Shown here: piece after piece, positions 22,806 through 30,922 of the stretch
Numbering within the stretch: position 1 is the stretch's first letter
How the letters are laid out: every line of letters starts with the position of its first letter
DNA from: an uncultured Agathobaculum sp.
GTDB lineage: Bacteria; Bacillota; Clostridia; Oscillospirales; Butyricicoccaceae
Direction: 5' to 3'
NCBI GenBank assembly: GCA_934504345.1
Contig: CAKSVR010000020.1
Location: forward strand, 1 to 37,054
DNA length: 37,054 bases
Position numbers and translations under genes: made by a program
Notes under the pieces: generated by a model
What the model saw: the letters and a program-made list of their open reading frames with translations, nothing else
Told to the model about the DNA's origin: nothing
The model's database searches: none

Positions 22806-23606
22806 TTAGCGTTCGCGTTGGAACAAAGTTCCAACCTCTTTACCGTCCACAATATCGTACAAAAGTCCCTGCTTATCTCCGTTCGCCACCATCATCGGGA
22901 TACCGGCATCCATGCAGAGCTCGGCGGCGGTGATCTTCGTCGCCATGCCGCCCGTGCCGTGCGCGGAGCCCGCGCCGCCCGCCATTCTCCGGATCTTCGC
23001 ATCGATCTTTCCAACATGGCTGATAAGTTTGGCCTGCGGATTGGTGCGCGGATTGGAGTCGTACAGGCCGTCGATGTCCGAGAAGATAACCAGCAGGTCG
23101 GCATCGCACATCCGCGCCACAACGGCGGATAACGTATCGTTATCACCGAAATTCTCGATGTGCTTCAGCTCGGCGGTGGCAACGGTGTCGTTCTCGTTGA
23201 TGATGGGCACCACGCCGATCTTGGTCAGCGCGGTGAACGTGTTGTGGATATTGGTGCGCTGGTCGTCATCGACGATATTCTCGCGCGTGAGCAGTATCTG
23301 CGCCACGTTGATGCCGTATTCGAGGAACATTTTGTCGTAAATGTGCATCAGCTCGCACTGGCCGACGGCGGCCGCCGCCTGCTTGACGGACAGCTCCTTC
23401 GGGCGTTCGCTCAGGCCCAGCTTTGCCGTGCCGACCGCCACCGCGCCCGAGGACACGAGCACCATCTCGAACCCGCGGTTCTGCAGGTCGCTGATCGTGC
23501 GTACCAGCCGTTCGATGCGGCGGATATTCGGCTTGCCGTTATCATAAGTAAGCGTCGAGGAGCCGACTTTGACAACGATGCGCCGGACCTCGTTCATGTT
23601 CAGCAT
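22806..23606 (-). CDS. proB: Glutamate 5-kinase (short form, no PUA domain)
   Basis: 266 aa. First step of proline synthesis, ATP-dependent phosphorylation of glutamate. The amino-acid kinase domain is complete: RIVVKVGSSTLT (about 9-20), LVSSGAVAVG, IPIINENDTV-like VPIINENDTVA, FSDIDGLYDSNPR and GTGGMATKI (near 218). It stops right after that domain (GTLFQRER) and lacks the C-terminal PUA domain of the 367-aa E. coli enzyme; short forms are known in Firmicutes. The start is ATG at 23606 with GGAGGT seven bases upstream. The longer open frame to 23711 runs through a half repeat and is not believed. First gene of proB-proA-CYTH. Confidence 0.95.
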   Translation of the reverse strand: MLNMNEVRRIVVKVGSSTLTYDNGKPNIRRIERLVRTISDLQNRGFEMVLVSSGAVAVGTAKLGLSERPKELSVKQAAAAVGQCELMHIYDKMFLEYGINVAQILLTRENIVDDDQRTNIHNTFTALTKIGVVPIINENDTVATAELKHIENFGDNDTLSAVVARMCDADLLVIFSDIDGLYDSNPRTNPQAKLISHVGKIDAKIRRMAGGAGSAHGTGGMATKITAAELCMDAGIPMMVANGDKQGLLYDIVDGKEVGTLFQRER

Positions 23607-23648
23607 AGAAATGACCTCCAAAAGAGGCAAAGCGGCACAACGTAACTT

Positions 23649-23675
23649 GCAGGGCGGGCTGACCCCAGCCCGCCG
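23649..23675. repeat. Solo paired-hairpin arm (half element)
   Basis: GCAGGGCGGGCT-GACCCC-AGCCCGCC: the 8-bp stem GGCGGGCT/AGCCCGCC (23653-23660 and 23667-23674) matches the left arm of copy 1 but with loop GACCCC. No second arm is seen. It lies in the proB leader region. Confidence 0.65.
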
Positions 23676-23765
23676 CTTTCGTCGGCGCAGACGCTCCACC
23701 TTAATACTCACATTTTACCACACTAAAACGCCCGAAACAACCCGAACACAAATCTTTTACATTTT

Positions 23766-23928
23766 AGGTGATACCGCACAATTGAACAAGAGCGATTTAC
23801 GAGCAAATTTTGCGTACTGACAAGGCGCGGTTTTGCGGTAATACTTGCTGTATTACCGTGAAATCACAACGCAGTCAGAGCACAAAATTTCCGTAAAGCG
23901 CCGCAGCTTCAATTGTGTGGTATCGCCT
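23766..23928. mobile_element. Fold-back MITE-like element, copy A
   Basis: About 163 bp with 21-bp terminal inverted repeats (AGGTGATACCGCACAATTGAA against AGGCGATACCACACAATTGAA). The complementarity continues inward (AAATTTTG/CAAAATTT segments) to a central perfect hairpin CGGTAATAC-TTGCT-GTATTACCG (23836-23858), so the whole element is one long imperfect palindrome. No ORF. It lies between proB and zapA, which are divergent. Copy B is at 31664-31826, with strong identity along its length. Confidence 0.85.
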
Positions 23929-23983
23929 CTACACATTACAAAAAAATTGTGTGAGGAATTTTATAGTTTGCACAGAATTTTTA

Positions 23984-24012
23984 TTTCAAAACCGTTCCTG
24001 TTGTGCTATACT
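23984..24012 (+). promoter_or_regulatory. Possible promoter of the zapA operon
   Basis: TTTCAA (23984-23989), 17-bp spacer, TATACT (24007-24012), about 90 bp before zapA. A moderate -35. Confidence 0.45.
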
Positions 24013-24103
24013 ATATCTTATCTTCTTATGCCCAATTCTGACAATATCGCCTGACCGCGGTGTTGTCTGTCACGATATATTTAAGGAAAGGAAGGGACCC
24101 GTT

Positions 24104-24415
24104 ATGGCAAACCGCGTGGTTCTTCACATTGCCGGACAGACCTACAATATGCTGTCGGACGAGAGCGTGGACTACATGAACGAGGTAGCCGAGCTGGCAC
24201 ACCAGACCGTCGTGCAGTGCGGCGGTTCGGATTCGTTCACCTCCACCCGCGCACTGGCGCTGGCGGCGGTGACGCTGGCCGATGATTACCTCAAGGCCAA
24301 GGCCGCCGCCGAGGCTGCCGAGGCAAAATGCCGCGCCCTCGAAGCGGAGCTCGCCGCGCTGCGCGAGCAGAAAACACGCGATAACGGCAGACACCCGAAC
24401 AACAAGCGCAAATGA
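24104..24415 (+). CDS. zapA: Cell division protein ZapA
   Basis: 103 aa. The ZapA fold is visible: a short beta N-terminus (VVLHIAGQTYNMLSDESVDYMNEVAELA), a helical middle and a C-terminal coiled coil (about 62-92, rich in Ala/Glu) with a basic Lys/Arg/Asn tail. ZapA bundles FtsZ filaments at the division ring. The start is ATG at 24104 with GGAAGG upstream; the longer open frame upstream is not translated. Its TGA overlaps the ATG of the U32 gene by 4 bp (ATGA), so they are coupled, at the head of a division and wall operon. Confidence 0.9.
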   Translation: MANRVVLHIAGQTYNMLSDESVDYMNEVAELAHQTVVQCGGSDSFTSTRALALAAVTLADDYLKAKAAAEAAEAKCRALEAELAALREQKTRDNGRHPNNKRK

Positions 24416-26448
24416 GCAATAAAAAAGTAGAACTTCTCGCTCCCGCCGGTTCGCCGGAGGGAGTTCGTGCCGCTGTGCAGTCGGGCGCGGGCGCGGTGTA
24501 CATGGGCTTCGGCACGTTCAACGCCCGCCGCAACGCACAGGGTTTCTCGCATGACGAGATGGCCGAGGCCATCGCCTACTGCCGCGCACGCGACGTAAAG
24601 ACCAACATCACGCTCAACATTCTTGCGGGCGACCGCGAGCTCGAGGATGCGCTCGAGGATGCGAAATTTCTGTATGAGGCGGGCGCGGATGCACTCATCA
24701 TTCAGGATTTAGGGCTTGCGCGGCTCATCCACGCACACGCGCCGGATTTCGCGCTGCACGCCTCCACCCAGATGACCATTCACACGCTCGATGCGGCCAA
24801 GCAGGCCCGCGACATCGGCTTTTCGCGCGTTGTGCTCAGCCGCGAGTGCTCCCGCGAGGAGATCAAACTCATCACCGAGCAGGCCGGCGTGGAAACCGAG
24901 GTTTTCGTACACGGTGCGCTGTGTATGTGCTATTCGGGCCAGTGCTACCTGTCCGCTGTCATCGGGCAGCGCTCGGGCAACCGCGGCCTGTGCGCGCAGC
25001 CGTGCCGCCTGCCGTACAGCGGCGGCTATCCGCTGTCGCTCAAGGATCTGATGCTGGCCGGACACGTTGCCGAGCTGGCGGACTGGGGTGTGTCCTCGCT
25101 CAAGATCGAGGGCCGCATGAAGCGCCCGGAGTACGCCGCCATCGTCACCAAGGTGTACGCCGACCTGCTGCGCGAGCACCGCGGCCCGACCGCCGAGGAG
25201 CGCGACATCCTGCGCCGCGTGTTCTCGCGCGACGGCTTCACGGACGGGTATTACACCGGCAGGCTGGGCGACAGTATGTTCGGCACCAAGACCGATGTGC
25301 CGATGAATGAGGTCAAAAAACTCTACGACGAGGCCGCACACCGCTTTGCCGAGGGCAAGGAAGCGCCGCTCGTGCCGGTATCGCTGTGCTTTACCGCGCG
25401 GCGCGACACCGGCGCCGTGCTCAGCGCGGACGGTGTTTCGGTCGCGGTGCCGGTGGAGCAGGCACAGAACCGCCCGACCACGCCCGAGCTGGTCGAGAAA
25501 TCGCTCAAAAAGACCGGCGGCACGCCGTTCTACATCGAAAATCTTCGTATCGAGATGCAGGACGGCCTGATGATACCGGCCTCCGTGATGAACGGGATGC
25601 GCCGCGATGCCCTCGGCCTGCTGCTGGCGAAGCGCGGCGTTGCGCCCTCCCGCGACTGGCTGCACGGCAATGTGTTGCCGCGCGACGACGAGGCCGCGCC
25701 TCGTGAGGGCTTCCGCGGCTTCACCGCCACGGTACGCACCAGAGCACAGGCGGATGCGCTGCGCGGACTGGGCCTCGAAACCATCTACGCGCCGCTCGAG
25801 GTGGCCGCACAGACCGGCCTGCCCGCCATCCTGCCGCGCGTGTTCTCGGACAATGAACAGCCGCAGCTCGAGATGCTGCTCGGCGAGGCCATGAGCCGCG
25901 GCACGGACACCGTGCTCGCCGGGAACATCGGCCACATCCCGCTGGCCAGGCGGCTGGGCTTTGCCGTGCACGGCGATTTCGGCCTGAACGCCTACAACCG
26001 CAAAACGCTGTGTGCGCTGGCGGAGATGGGCGTTTCCCGTCAAACGCTGTCCTTTGAGGCACGTCTGGCGCAGATACGCGATATGCGCGGCCCGCTCGAA
26101 ACCGAAATGATCGTCTACGGCCGCCTGCCGCTGATGATATTCGAAAACTGCGCCATCCGCCGCCAGCACGGCGGCAAGTGCTCCTGCCAAAACGGCGTGA
26201 CGTACCTCACCGACCGCCGCAAGGAGCGTTTCCCGCTGCTGCCTGAGTTCGGCTGCCGCAATACCCTGCTGAACAGCCGCCCGCTGTGTCTGCGCGAGGA
26301 TTTCGCGCGGCTGGGCGTGCAGACGGCACGGCTGCAATTCACCATCGAATCGCCCGAGGAGTGCGTGCGCGTGGCGCGGGCATTTCTCACCGGCGCACCG
26401 CTGGACGGCGAATTTACCAACGGACTGTATAAAAGAGGAGTCGAATAA
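24412..26448 (+). CDS. U32 family protein (RlhA/YdcP-like RNA hydroxylation protein)
   Basis: 678 aa. Begins ELLAPAGSPEGVRAAVQSGA like all U32 proteins; the core domain (about 1-300) has the cysteine cluster CMCYSGQC..GNRGLCAQPCR (about 171-203), which in this family carries an iron-sulfur cluster, then SLKDL and SLKIEGRMK. A DUF3656-like region follows (about 300-400), then a C-terminal half with HGGKCSC near 585. Length and DUF3656 resemble E. coli RlhA, which hydroxylates C2501 of 23S rRNA with prephenate; TrhP, for tRNA uridine-34, is shorter. The older label 'peptidase/collagenase' is probably misleading. The start ATG overlaps zapA; the stop overlaps the maf start. Confidence 0.88.
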   Translation: MSNKKVELLAPAGSPEGVRAAVQSGAGAVYMGFGTFNARRNAQGFSHDEMAEAIAYCRARDVKTNITLNILAGDRELEDALEDAKFLYEAGADALIIQDLGLARLIHAHAPDFALHASTQMTIHTLDAAKQARDIGFSRVVLSRECSREEIKLITEQAGVETEVFVHGALCMCYSGQCYLSAVIGQRSGNRGLCAQPCRLPYSGGYPLSLKDLMLAGHVAELADWGVSSLKIEGRMKRPEYAAIVTKVYADLLREHRGPTAEERDILRRVFSRDGFTDGYYTGRLGDSMFGTKTDVPMNEVKKLYDEAAHRFAEGKEAPLVPVSLCFTARRDTGAVLSADGVSVAVPVEQAQNRPTTPELVEKSLKKTGGTPFYIENLRIEMQDGLMIPASVMNGMRRDALGLLLAKRGVAPSRDWLHGNVLPRDDEAAPREGFRGFTATVRTRAQADALRGLGLETIYAPLEVAAQTGLPAILPRVFSDNEQPQLEMLLGEAMSRGTDTVLAGNIGHIPLARRLGFAVHGDFGLNAYNRKTLCALAEMGVSRQTLSFEARLAQIRDMRGPLETEMIVYGRLPLMIFENCAIRRQHGGKCSCQNGVTYLTDRRKERFPLLPEFGCRNTLLNSRPLCLREDFARLGVQTARLQFTIESPEECVRVARAFLTGAPLDGEFTNGLYKRGVE

Positions 26449-27008
26449 TGGAGATCGTTCTGGCCTCGGCCTCCCCGCGCAGACGGGAGCTGCTGAGCCT
26501 TATCACCGAAAATTTCACTGTCTGCCCGGCGGATGCGGACGAAACGCTGCGTGACGCGCCGCTCGGCGAGGAGGTAACGCGCCTGTCGCGCCTCAAGGCC
26601 GAGGCCGTACAGGCACTGCACCCGAACGCCGTGTGCATCGGCTCGGATACGATGGTCACCATCGACGGACTGCGCCTCGGCAAGCCGAAAAATGCGGACG
26701 AAGCCGCTTCCATGCTGCGCCGTCTGCGCGGCCGCACCCACGAGGTGCTGACCGGCCTTGCCGTACTCACGCCGGACGGCGGCGTCCGCGCGCTGCACAC
26801 CTGCACCAAGGTGACGTTCCGCGGCTTCGCGGAGGACGAGCTTGCCGCCTACCTCGCCACCGGCGAGCCGCTCGACAAGGCGGGCGCATACGGCATCCAG
26901 GGCCACGGCGCACTGCTCATCGAGGGCATCGAGGGCGACTATTACAGCGTGATGGGCCTGCCCGTTGCACCGCTTTACACCATTCTGCGCGATATTCACG
27001 CGATTTGA
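26448..27008 (+). CDS. maf: Maf-family nucleoside triphosphate pyrophosphatase
   Basis: 186 aa, typical size. Starts with the Maf signature LASASPRRRELL; further motifs are the substrate-binding LSRLKAEAV (about 44-52), CIGSDTMV (about 62-69), LGKPKNADEAASMLRRLRGRTHEV and DKAGAYGIQGHGALLIEGIEGDYYSVMGLP. Maf proteins hydrolyse dTTP/UTP or modified nucleotides to monophosphates and affect septum formation. The variant residues look most like the dTTP/UTP type. The ATG overlaps the U32 stop by one base (TAATG). Next comes mreC after 16 bp. Confidence 0.95.
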   Translation: MEIVLASASPRRRELLSLITENFTVCPADADETLRDAPLGEEVTRLSRLKAEAVQALHPNAVCIGSDTMVTIDGLRLGKPKNADEAASMLRRLRGRTHEVLTGLAVLTPDGGVRALHTCTKVTFRGFAEDELAAYLATGEPLDKAGAYGIQGHGALLIEGIEGDYYSVMGLPVAPLYTILRDIHAI

Positions 27009-27024
27009 GGAAAGGAAGATAACT

Positions 27025-27879
27025 TTGCGACCCTTGCGACGACGCAAAAAAGCCGGACCGCCGTTTCTCATCGGCGCGGCAGTCGTGATCGTGCTGTGCA
27101 TCCTCTCGGCGCTGTACAGCGGCATTTCGGGCAATCCCTCGCCGGTGACACGGCTGGCCGGTGTCATCGTCACGCCGTTCCAGCGGCTCGGCGCCGGTGC
27201 CGGCAATTTTTTCAGCCGCGGGATGGAGTATTTCACCGAATTTGACACCATCAAGGCAGAAAACGAGCAGCTCAAGCAGAAGCTCCGCGAAAATGAGCAG
27301 CTGGTGCGCGATGCCCAGCTCGCACTGGCGGAGAACAACCAGCTGCGCGCGCAGGCCGGTCAGCCCGAGCGTGCCCGCAGCCTGACAACGGTCAGCGCCG
27401 AGGTCATCGCGCACAATCCGGGCGACTGGGCGATCACGCTCACGCTGGACAAGGGCTCCTCGCACGGCGTGAAAAAGGGCGACCTCGTCACCACGGTGGA
27501 CGGCATGGTCGGCTTTGTCAGCTCGGTCACATCCAACACCTGTGAGGTGACGACCGTTACCGACCTCGAGATGCAGTGCGGCGCGCTCGTCACCCGCACG
27601 CGCGAAACCGCCATCGCGGAGGGCAATTACGAGCTGATGACCAAGGGCCAGCTGCGCCTGTCCTACCTGAGCGACGACACCAGCATCGTCGTCGGCGACA
27701 CGGTGGAAACCTCGGGCCGCGGCGGCACATTCCCCAAGGGCATCATGATCGGCACGGTCGAGAGCGTGCAGCCTGAGGAGAGCGGCATCGCCTACTACGC
27801 GACGATCAAGCCGTTCGTCAGTGCGGACACGGTGACGAACGCCTCTATCATCACGGATTTTACGGATACGACGGAGTGA
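27025..27879 (+). CDS. mreC: Rod shape-determining protein MreC
   Basis: 284 aa. A basic cytoplasmic start (RPLRRRKK), one membrane helix (about 12-33), a coiled coil (about 68-105, EFDTIKAENEQLKQKLRENEQL), then the two beta domains of MreC (about 118-280, with VIAHNPGDWAITLTLDKGSSHGVKKGD). It scaffolds the elongasome outside the membrane. The start is judged to be TTG at 27025 because AGGAAAGGAAG lies 7-14 bases upstream and the protein then starts with the usual basic residues; the ATG at 26965 would lie inside maf. No mreB is present in the window, so it is encoded elsewhere or missing. Confidence 0.93.
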   Translation: MRPLRRRKKAGPPFLIGAAVVIVLCILSALYSGISGNPSPVTRLAGVIVTPFQRLGAGAGNFFSRGMEYFTEFDTIKAENEQLKQKLRENEQLVRDAQLALAENNQLRAQAGQPERARSLTTVSAEVIAHNPGDWAITLTLDKGSSHGVKKGDLVTTVDGMVGFVSSVTSNTCEVTTVTDLEMQCGALVTRTRETAIAEGNYELMTKGQLRLSYLSDDTSIVVGDTVETSGRGGTFPKGIMIGTVESVQPEESGIAYYATIKPFVSADTVTNASIITDFTDTTE

Positions 27880-27883
27880 GCCC

Positions 27884-28387
27884 ATGCAGAGAGAACGAAT
27901 GTCTATCCCCAGACTGATCCTGTTCGGCCTGTGGGCGCTGTTTATCTTCGTCGTGCAGACCAGCGTGTTCGGCGCGGCGAACCTGTTCGGCTACCATGTC
28001 GATCTGCTGCCCGCCGCCGTGGCGGCTGCCGCGCTGCTGAGCTCTCCTGCGGAGGGCGCGGTGCTCGGCGTGATCGTCGGCGTTCTGTACGACATCGGCA
28101 CGGTCGGCATCGACGGCCTGATGCCCATTTTCTTTTTCGCGTTCGGCTACGGCGCGGGCGCGCTCAGCCGCCTGACCCTGCGCCGCAATTACCTCTCCAT
28201 GCTCATGCTGACGGCGGGCGAGATGCTCACCATCGGCCTGCTCCGCTATCTGTTTTCCCTGATGCAGACAGGCGCACGCTTCCTGCCCGTGCTGCGGCAG
28301 ATCGTCGGCGGCACGCTGCTCGCCTGTGTGTTCTGCTTTATCGTTTACCTGCCGATGCGGCAGATCAGCCGGAAATTTGACCGCTGA
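27884..28387 (+). CDS. mreD: Rod shape-determining protein MreD
   Basis: 167 aa, about five membrane helices, typical of MreD: FVVQTSVFGAANLFGYHVDLLPAAVAAAAL (about 22-52), GAVLGVIVGVLYDIGTVGIDGLMPIFFFAFGYGAG and a basic end. It is the membrane partner of MreC and the elongation PBP. The start is ATG at 27884 with GGAG upstream, 4 bp after the mreC stop; the PBP2 gene follows after 32 bp. Confidence 0.9.
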   Translation: MQRERMSIPRLILFGLWALFIFVVQTSVFGAANLFGYHVDLLPAAVAAAALLSSPAEGAVLGVIVGVLYDIGTVGIDGLMPIFFFAFGYGAGALSRLTLRRNYLSMLMLTAGEMLTIGLLRYLFSLMQTGARFLPVLRQIVGGTLLACVFCFIVYLPMRQISRKFDR

Positions 28388-28419
28388 TTCATCCCGCCGG
28401 AAAGGAGCACCTTTGACCC

Positions 28420-30699
28420 ATGATAAACAAATCGCAACTGCTGCGCCGGCTGCTGGCGCTGTGCTGTCTGCTGCTGCTGTGCGGCGGACTGGCCGGCACC
28501 CAGCTGATACAGCTCCAGCTGATACACGGCGACGAGTATGTGCGCCGCTCGGCGGAATTCCTCACCACCACCTCGACCGTTTCGGCCGCCCGCGGTGAGA
28601 TCCTCGACCGCTACGGCCGCCCGCTCGTCACCAACCAGACCGGCTTTTCTCTTGTACTGATCTACTCCTCGTTCTGGGACGGCAACGACGACCGCTTTGC
28701 GCGCCTGCTCGATCTGACGAACCGCATCAAGGCCGAAGCCGCCGAGGCGACGAAAAAACAGGCCGCCGCCATCATCGCGAACGGCACGACGAACACCACC
28801 GCCTCTGCGGACACCGAAACCGATGCCGCAGCCATCCCCACGCTCAACGACCGCCTGCCCATCACGCAGAGCGCACCGTATGCCTATACCAGCACCTCGC
28901 TGACCGAGCTGTCGAACTACATGAAGGACAGCGCCAAGTCGCTCGGGCTGGATACCGTAACCGCGGCAGTCGAGGCCGCAAAACAGGCCAACGAAACCGA
29001 TCCCAAGACGGACGAGGACGGCATCGCCATCGATCAGGCGGCGCTCGTGGATGCGACCAAGCTGGTTTCTCCGGCGGATTTCATCAACGCCATGCGTACC
29101 TATATGGAGAAGAACCTCGGTCTGCCGACCGATCTCTCCGTTGCGGATGCCCGCACGATGGTGGGCATCTATTATAGTATGCGTACCGTGGGCTTCAGCA
29201 TCAAGTCCACCTACACGCTCGCTGACAATGTTTCGATGGACCTCATCGCCTATATCAAGGAGCACCACGACGACTTCCCCGGCGTAGAGGTGCAGAGCGA
29301 GGCCGTCCGCCGATACGACACGACCTGCGCCGCGCATCTGCTCGGCACGGTGGGCCTGATGGGCGCCGACGAGTGGACCGGCACCAGAAACGGCGGCCCG
29401 TACAAGGACAAGGCCGGCTATCGCATGAACGACTACATCGGTCAGACCGGCCTTGAGAGTGCGCTCGAGGCCTTCCTGCACGGCACGGCCGGCTCGCGCA
29501 TCGTGGAGAACGCGCTGGACGGCGAAACCGCCGCCGAGCAGTCCCGCTCGACCGCGCCGCAGCCGGGCGACAACGTTGTCACCACCATCGACCTCGACCT
29601 GCAAAAGGTCGCCGAGCAGTCGCTCGCGAACAACCTGAGCGCCTACGGCAAGGGCGGTGCGGCGGTCGCGCTCGACCCCAATTCCGGCGAGGTGCTGGCG
29701 ATGGCCTCCTACCCGAGCTACGATCTGTCCACCTACAACAAGGATTACGACACCATCAAGGACGACAGCCGCCATCCGCTCATCAACCGCACGACCTCGG
29801 GCGTGTACCCGCCGGGCTCGACGTTCAAGATGGTGACGGCCATCGCGGGCCTCGAGGAGGGCATCATCACGGGCGACACCTATGTCACCTGCACGGGCAC
29901 GTTCGAGTACGGCGGACAGACGTTCCGCTGCAACAACCACGACACGCCCATGACGCTGGGCGTCACGGATGCGCTCAAATACTCGTGCAACACGTTCTTC
30001 TACACGGTCGGCCAGAAGCTGACCGGCGCACACCTCGAGCAGTGGAGCAAGCGCTTCGGCCTCGGCAATGTCACCGGCATCGAGATCGGCGAGAGTGCCG
30101 GACAGGCCGCCGGCCCGACCTACCGCGCGGCACAGCGCAAGGCCGATCCCGCCATCCGCGAGTGGCAGGGCGGCGACGACCTGAACGCCGCCATCGGCCA
30201 GTCGGACAACGGCTTCACGCCGCTCCAGCTTGCCAACTACGTTTCCGCCATCGTCAACGGCGGCACGCTGTACCGGCCCACGCTCGTCAAGAACATCAAG
30301 ACCTACGATTACGGCTCGGTCGTGCAGAGCGAGCAGCCCGAGGTGCTCGGCACCATCGACATCTCGGACGAAACCTACGACCTCGTCATGCAGGGCATGA
30401 GCGAGGTTACTGACGAGGGCGGCACGGCGGGCAGCGTTTTCGCGGATTACCGCATCAAGGTGGGCGGCAAGACCGGCACCGCTGAGATGTTCGAGAACGG
30501 CGAATCGTTCGACAACGGCCTGTTCATCGCATTCGCGCCGTTCGACGACCCGCAGATCGTCATCTGCGTGGTCGGTGAGGGTGCGGGCCACGGCGCGTAT
30601 GTCGCGCCCATCGTGCGCGATATGCTCGATGAATATTTCTCCACCGATGCGGCCTCGGGCGTGGAATCCGTTCAGCCGGAGAACACCATCATGCGATAA
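28420..30699 (+). CDS. mrdA: Penicillin-binding protein 2 (elongasome transpeptidase)
   Basis: 759 aa class B PBP. Membrane anchor at about 8-28, then the N-terminal dimerisation domain starting ARGEILDRYGRPL (about 57-69). A long low-complexity insertion rich in Ala, Thr and Asp occupies about 105-235. The transpeptidase domain has the catalytic Ser467 in STFK, S522-x-N524 in SCN, and K684-T-G. It cross-links peptidoglycan during elongation with RodA, MreC and MreD. The start is ATG at 28420; AAAGGAG is about 12 bases upstream, a long spacing. The order mreC-mreD-PBP2 is classical. A terminator follows at 30742. Confidence 0.95.
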   Translation: MINKSQLLRRLLALCCLLLLCGGLAGTQLIQLQLIHGDEYVRRSAEFLTTTSTVSAARGEILDRYGRPLVTNQTGFSLVLIYSSFWDGNDDRFARLLDLTNRIKAEAAEATKKQAAAIIANGTTNTTASADTETDAAAIPTLNDRLPITQSAPYAYTSTSLTELSNYMKDSAKSLGLDTVTAAVEAAKQANETDPKTDEDGIAIDQAALVDATKLVSPADFINAMRTYMEKNLGLPTDLSVADARTMVGIYYSMRTVGFSIKSTYTLADNVSMDLIAYIKEHHDDFPGVEVQSEAVRRYDTTCAAHLLGTVGLMGADEWTGTRNGGPYKDKAGYRMNDYIGQTGLESALEAFLHGTAGSRIVENALDGETAAEQSRSTAPQPGDNVVTTIDLDLQKVAEQSLANNLSAYGKGGAAVALDPNSGEVLAMASYPSYDLSTYNKDYDTIKDDSRHPLINRTTSGVYPPGSTFKMVTAIAGLEEGIITGDTYVTCTGTFEYGGQTFRCNNHDTPMTLGVTDALKYSCNTFFYTVGQKLTGAHLEQWSKRFGLGNVTGIEIGESAGQAAGPTYRAAQRKADPAIREWQGGDDLNAAIGQSDNGFTPLQLANYVSAIVNGGTLYRPTLVKNIKTYDYGSVVQSEQPEVLGTIDISDETYDLVMQGMSEVTDEGGTAGSVFADYRIKVGGKTGTAEMFENGESFDNGLFIAFAPFDDPQIVICVVGEGAGHGAYVAPIVRDMLDEYFSTDAASGVESVQPENTIMR

Positions 30700-30741
30700 C
30701 AGTTCATTTTTCCGTTCTGACAGAGCTTTACGGCAGATTTC

Positions 30742-30770
30742 ACCCGGCAGACAGCGTTTTGCCGGGTTTT
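30742..30770 (+). terminator. Terminator after PBP2
   Basis: ACCCGGCA (30742-30749) and TGCCGGGT (30760-30767) with a ten-base loop, then TTT. Ends the zapA-PBP2 run. Confidence 0.8.
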
Positions 30771-30826
30771 CTGCGCGCAAACGCGGCGGCTTTTCAAGTT
30801 TTTCACAAAAAATTCGTGCGGAACGC

Positions 30827-30855
30827 TTGTCAACCGACAGCGATTAGTTTATAAT
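30827..30855 (+). promoter_or_regulatory. Promoter of minD
   Basis: TTGTCA (30827-30832), 17-bp spacer, perfect TATAAT (30850-30855). The start of the transcript would fall at the small palindrome 30863-30894. Confidence 0.8.
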
Positions 30856-30862
30856 ACAATCA

Positions 30863-30894
30863 GGCAGTGCCGCATGGATTTATGCGGTATTGCC
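30863..30894. repeat. Short fold-back element derivative in the minD leader
   Basis: GGCAGTGCCGCAT, loop GGATTT, ATGCGGTATTGCC: the two ends of the 163-bp element joined with no interior. It would form a hairpin at the extreme 5' end of the minD mRNA. Confidence 0.65.
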
Positions 30895-30922
30895 ATAAAT
30901 AAGATTTTCTTTCGGAGGCGGT

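Noticed and set aside
22806..23711. Longer ProB start at 23711
   Set aside because: The extra residues are encoded by the half hairpin repeat, and a clear GGAGGT lies before ATG 23606.
24412..26448. Collagenase/peptidase function for the U32 protein
   Set aside because: The cysteine cluster and DUF3656 region fit RNA-hydroxylation proteins (RlhA, TrhP) better than a protease; no protease catalytic motif is seen.
28345..30780. 811-codon open frame on minus
   Set aside because: Antisense to the PBP2 gene, whose catalytic motifs are intact; composition is Arg/Gly/Val/His-rich and no family is recognisable.
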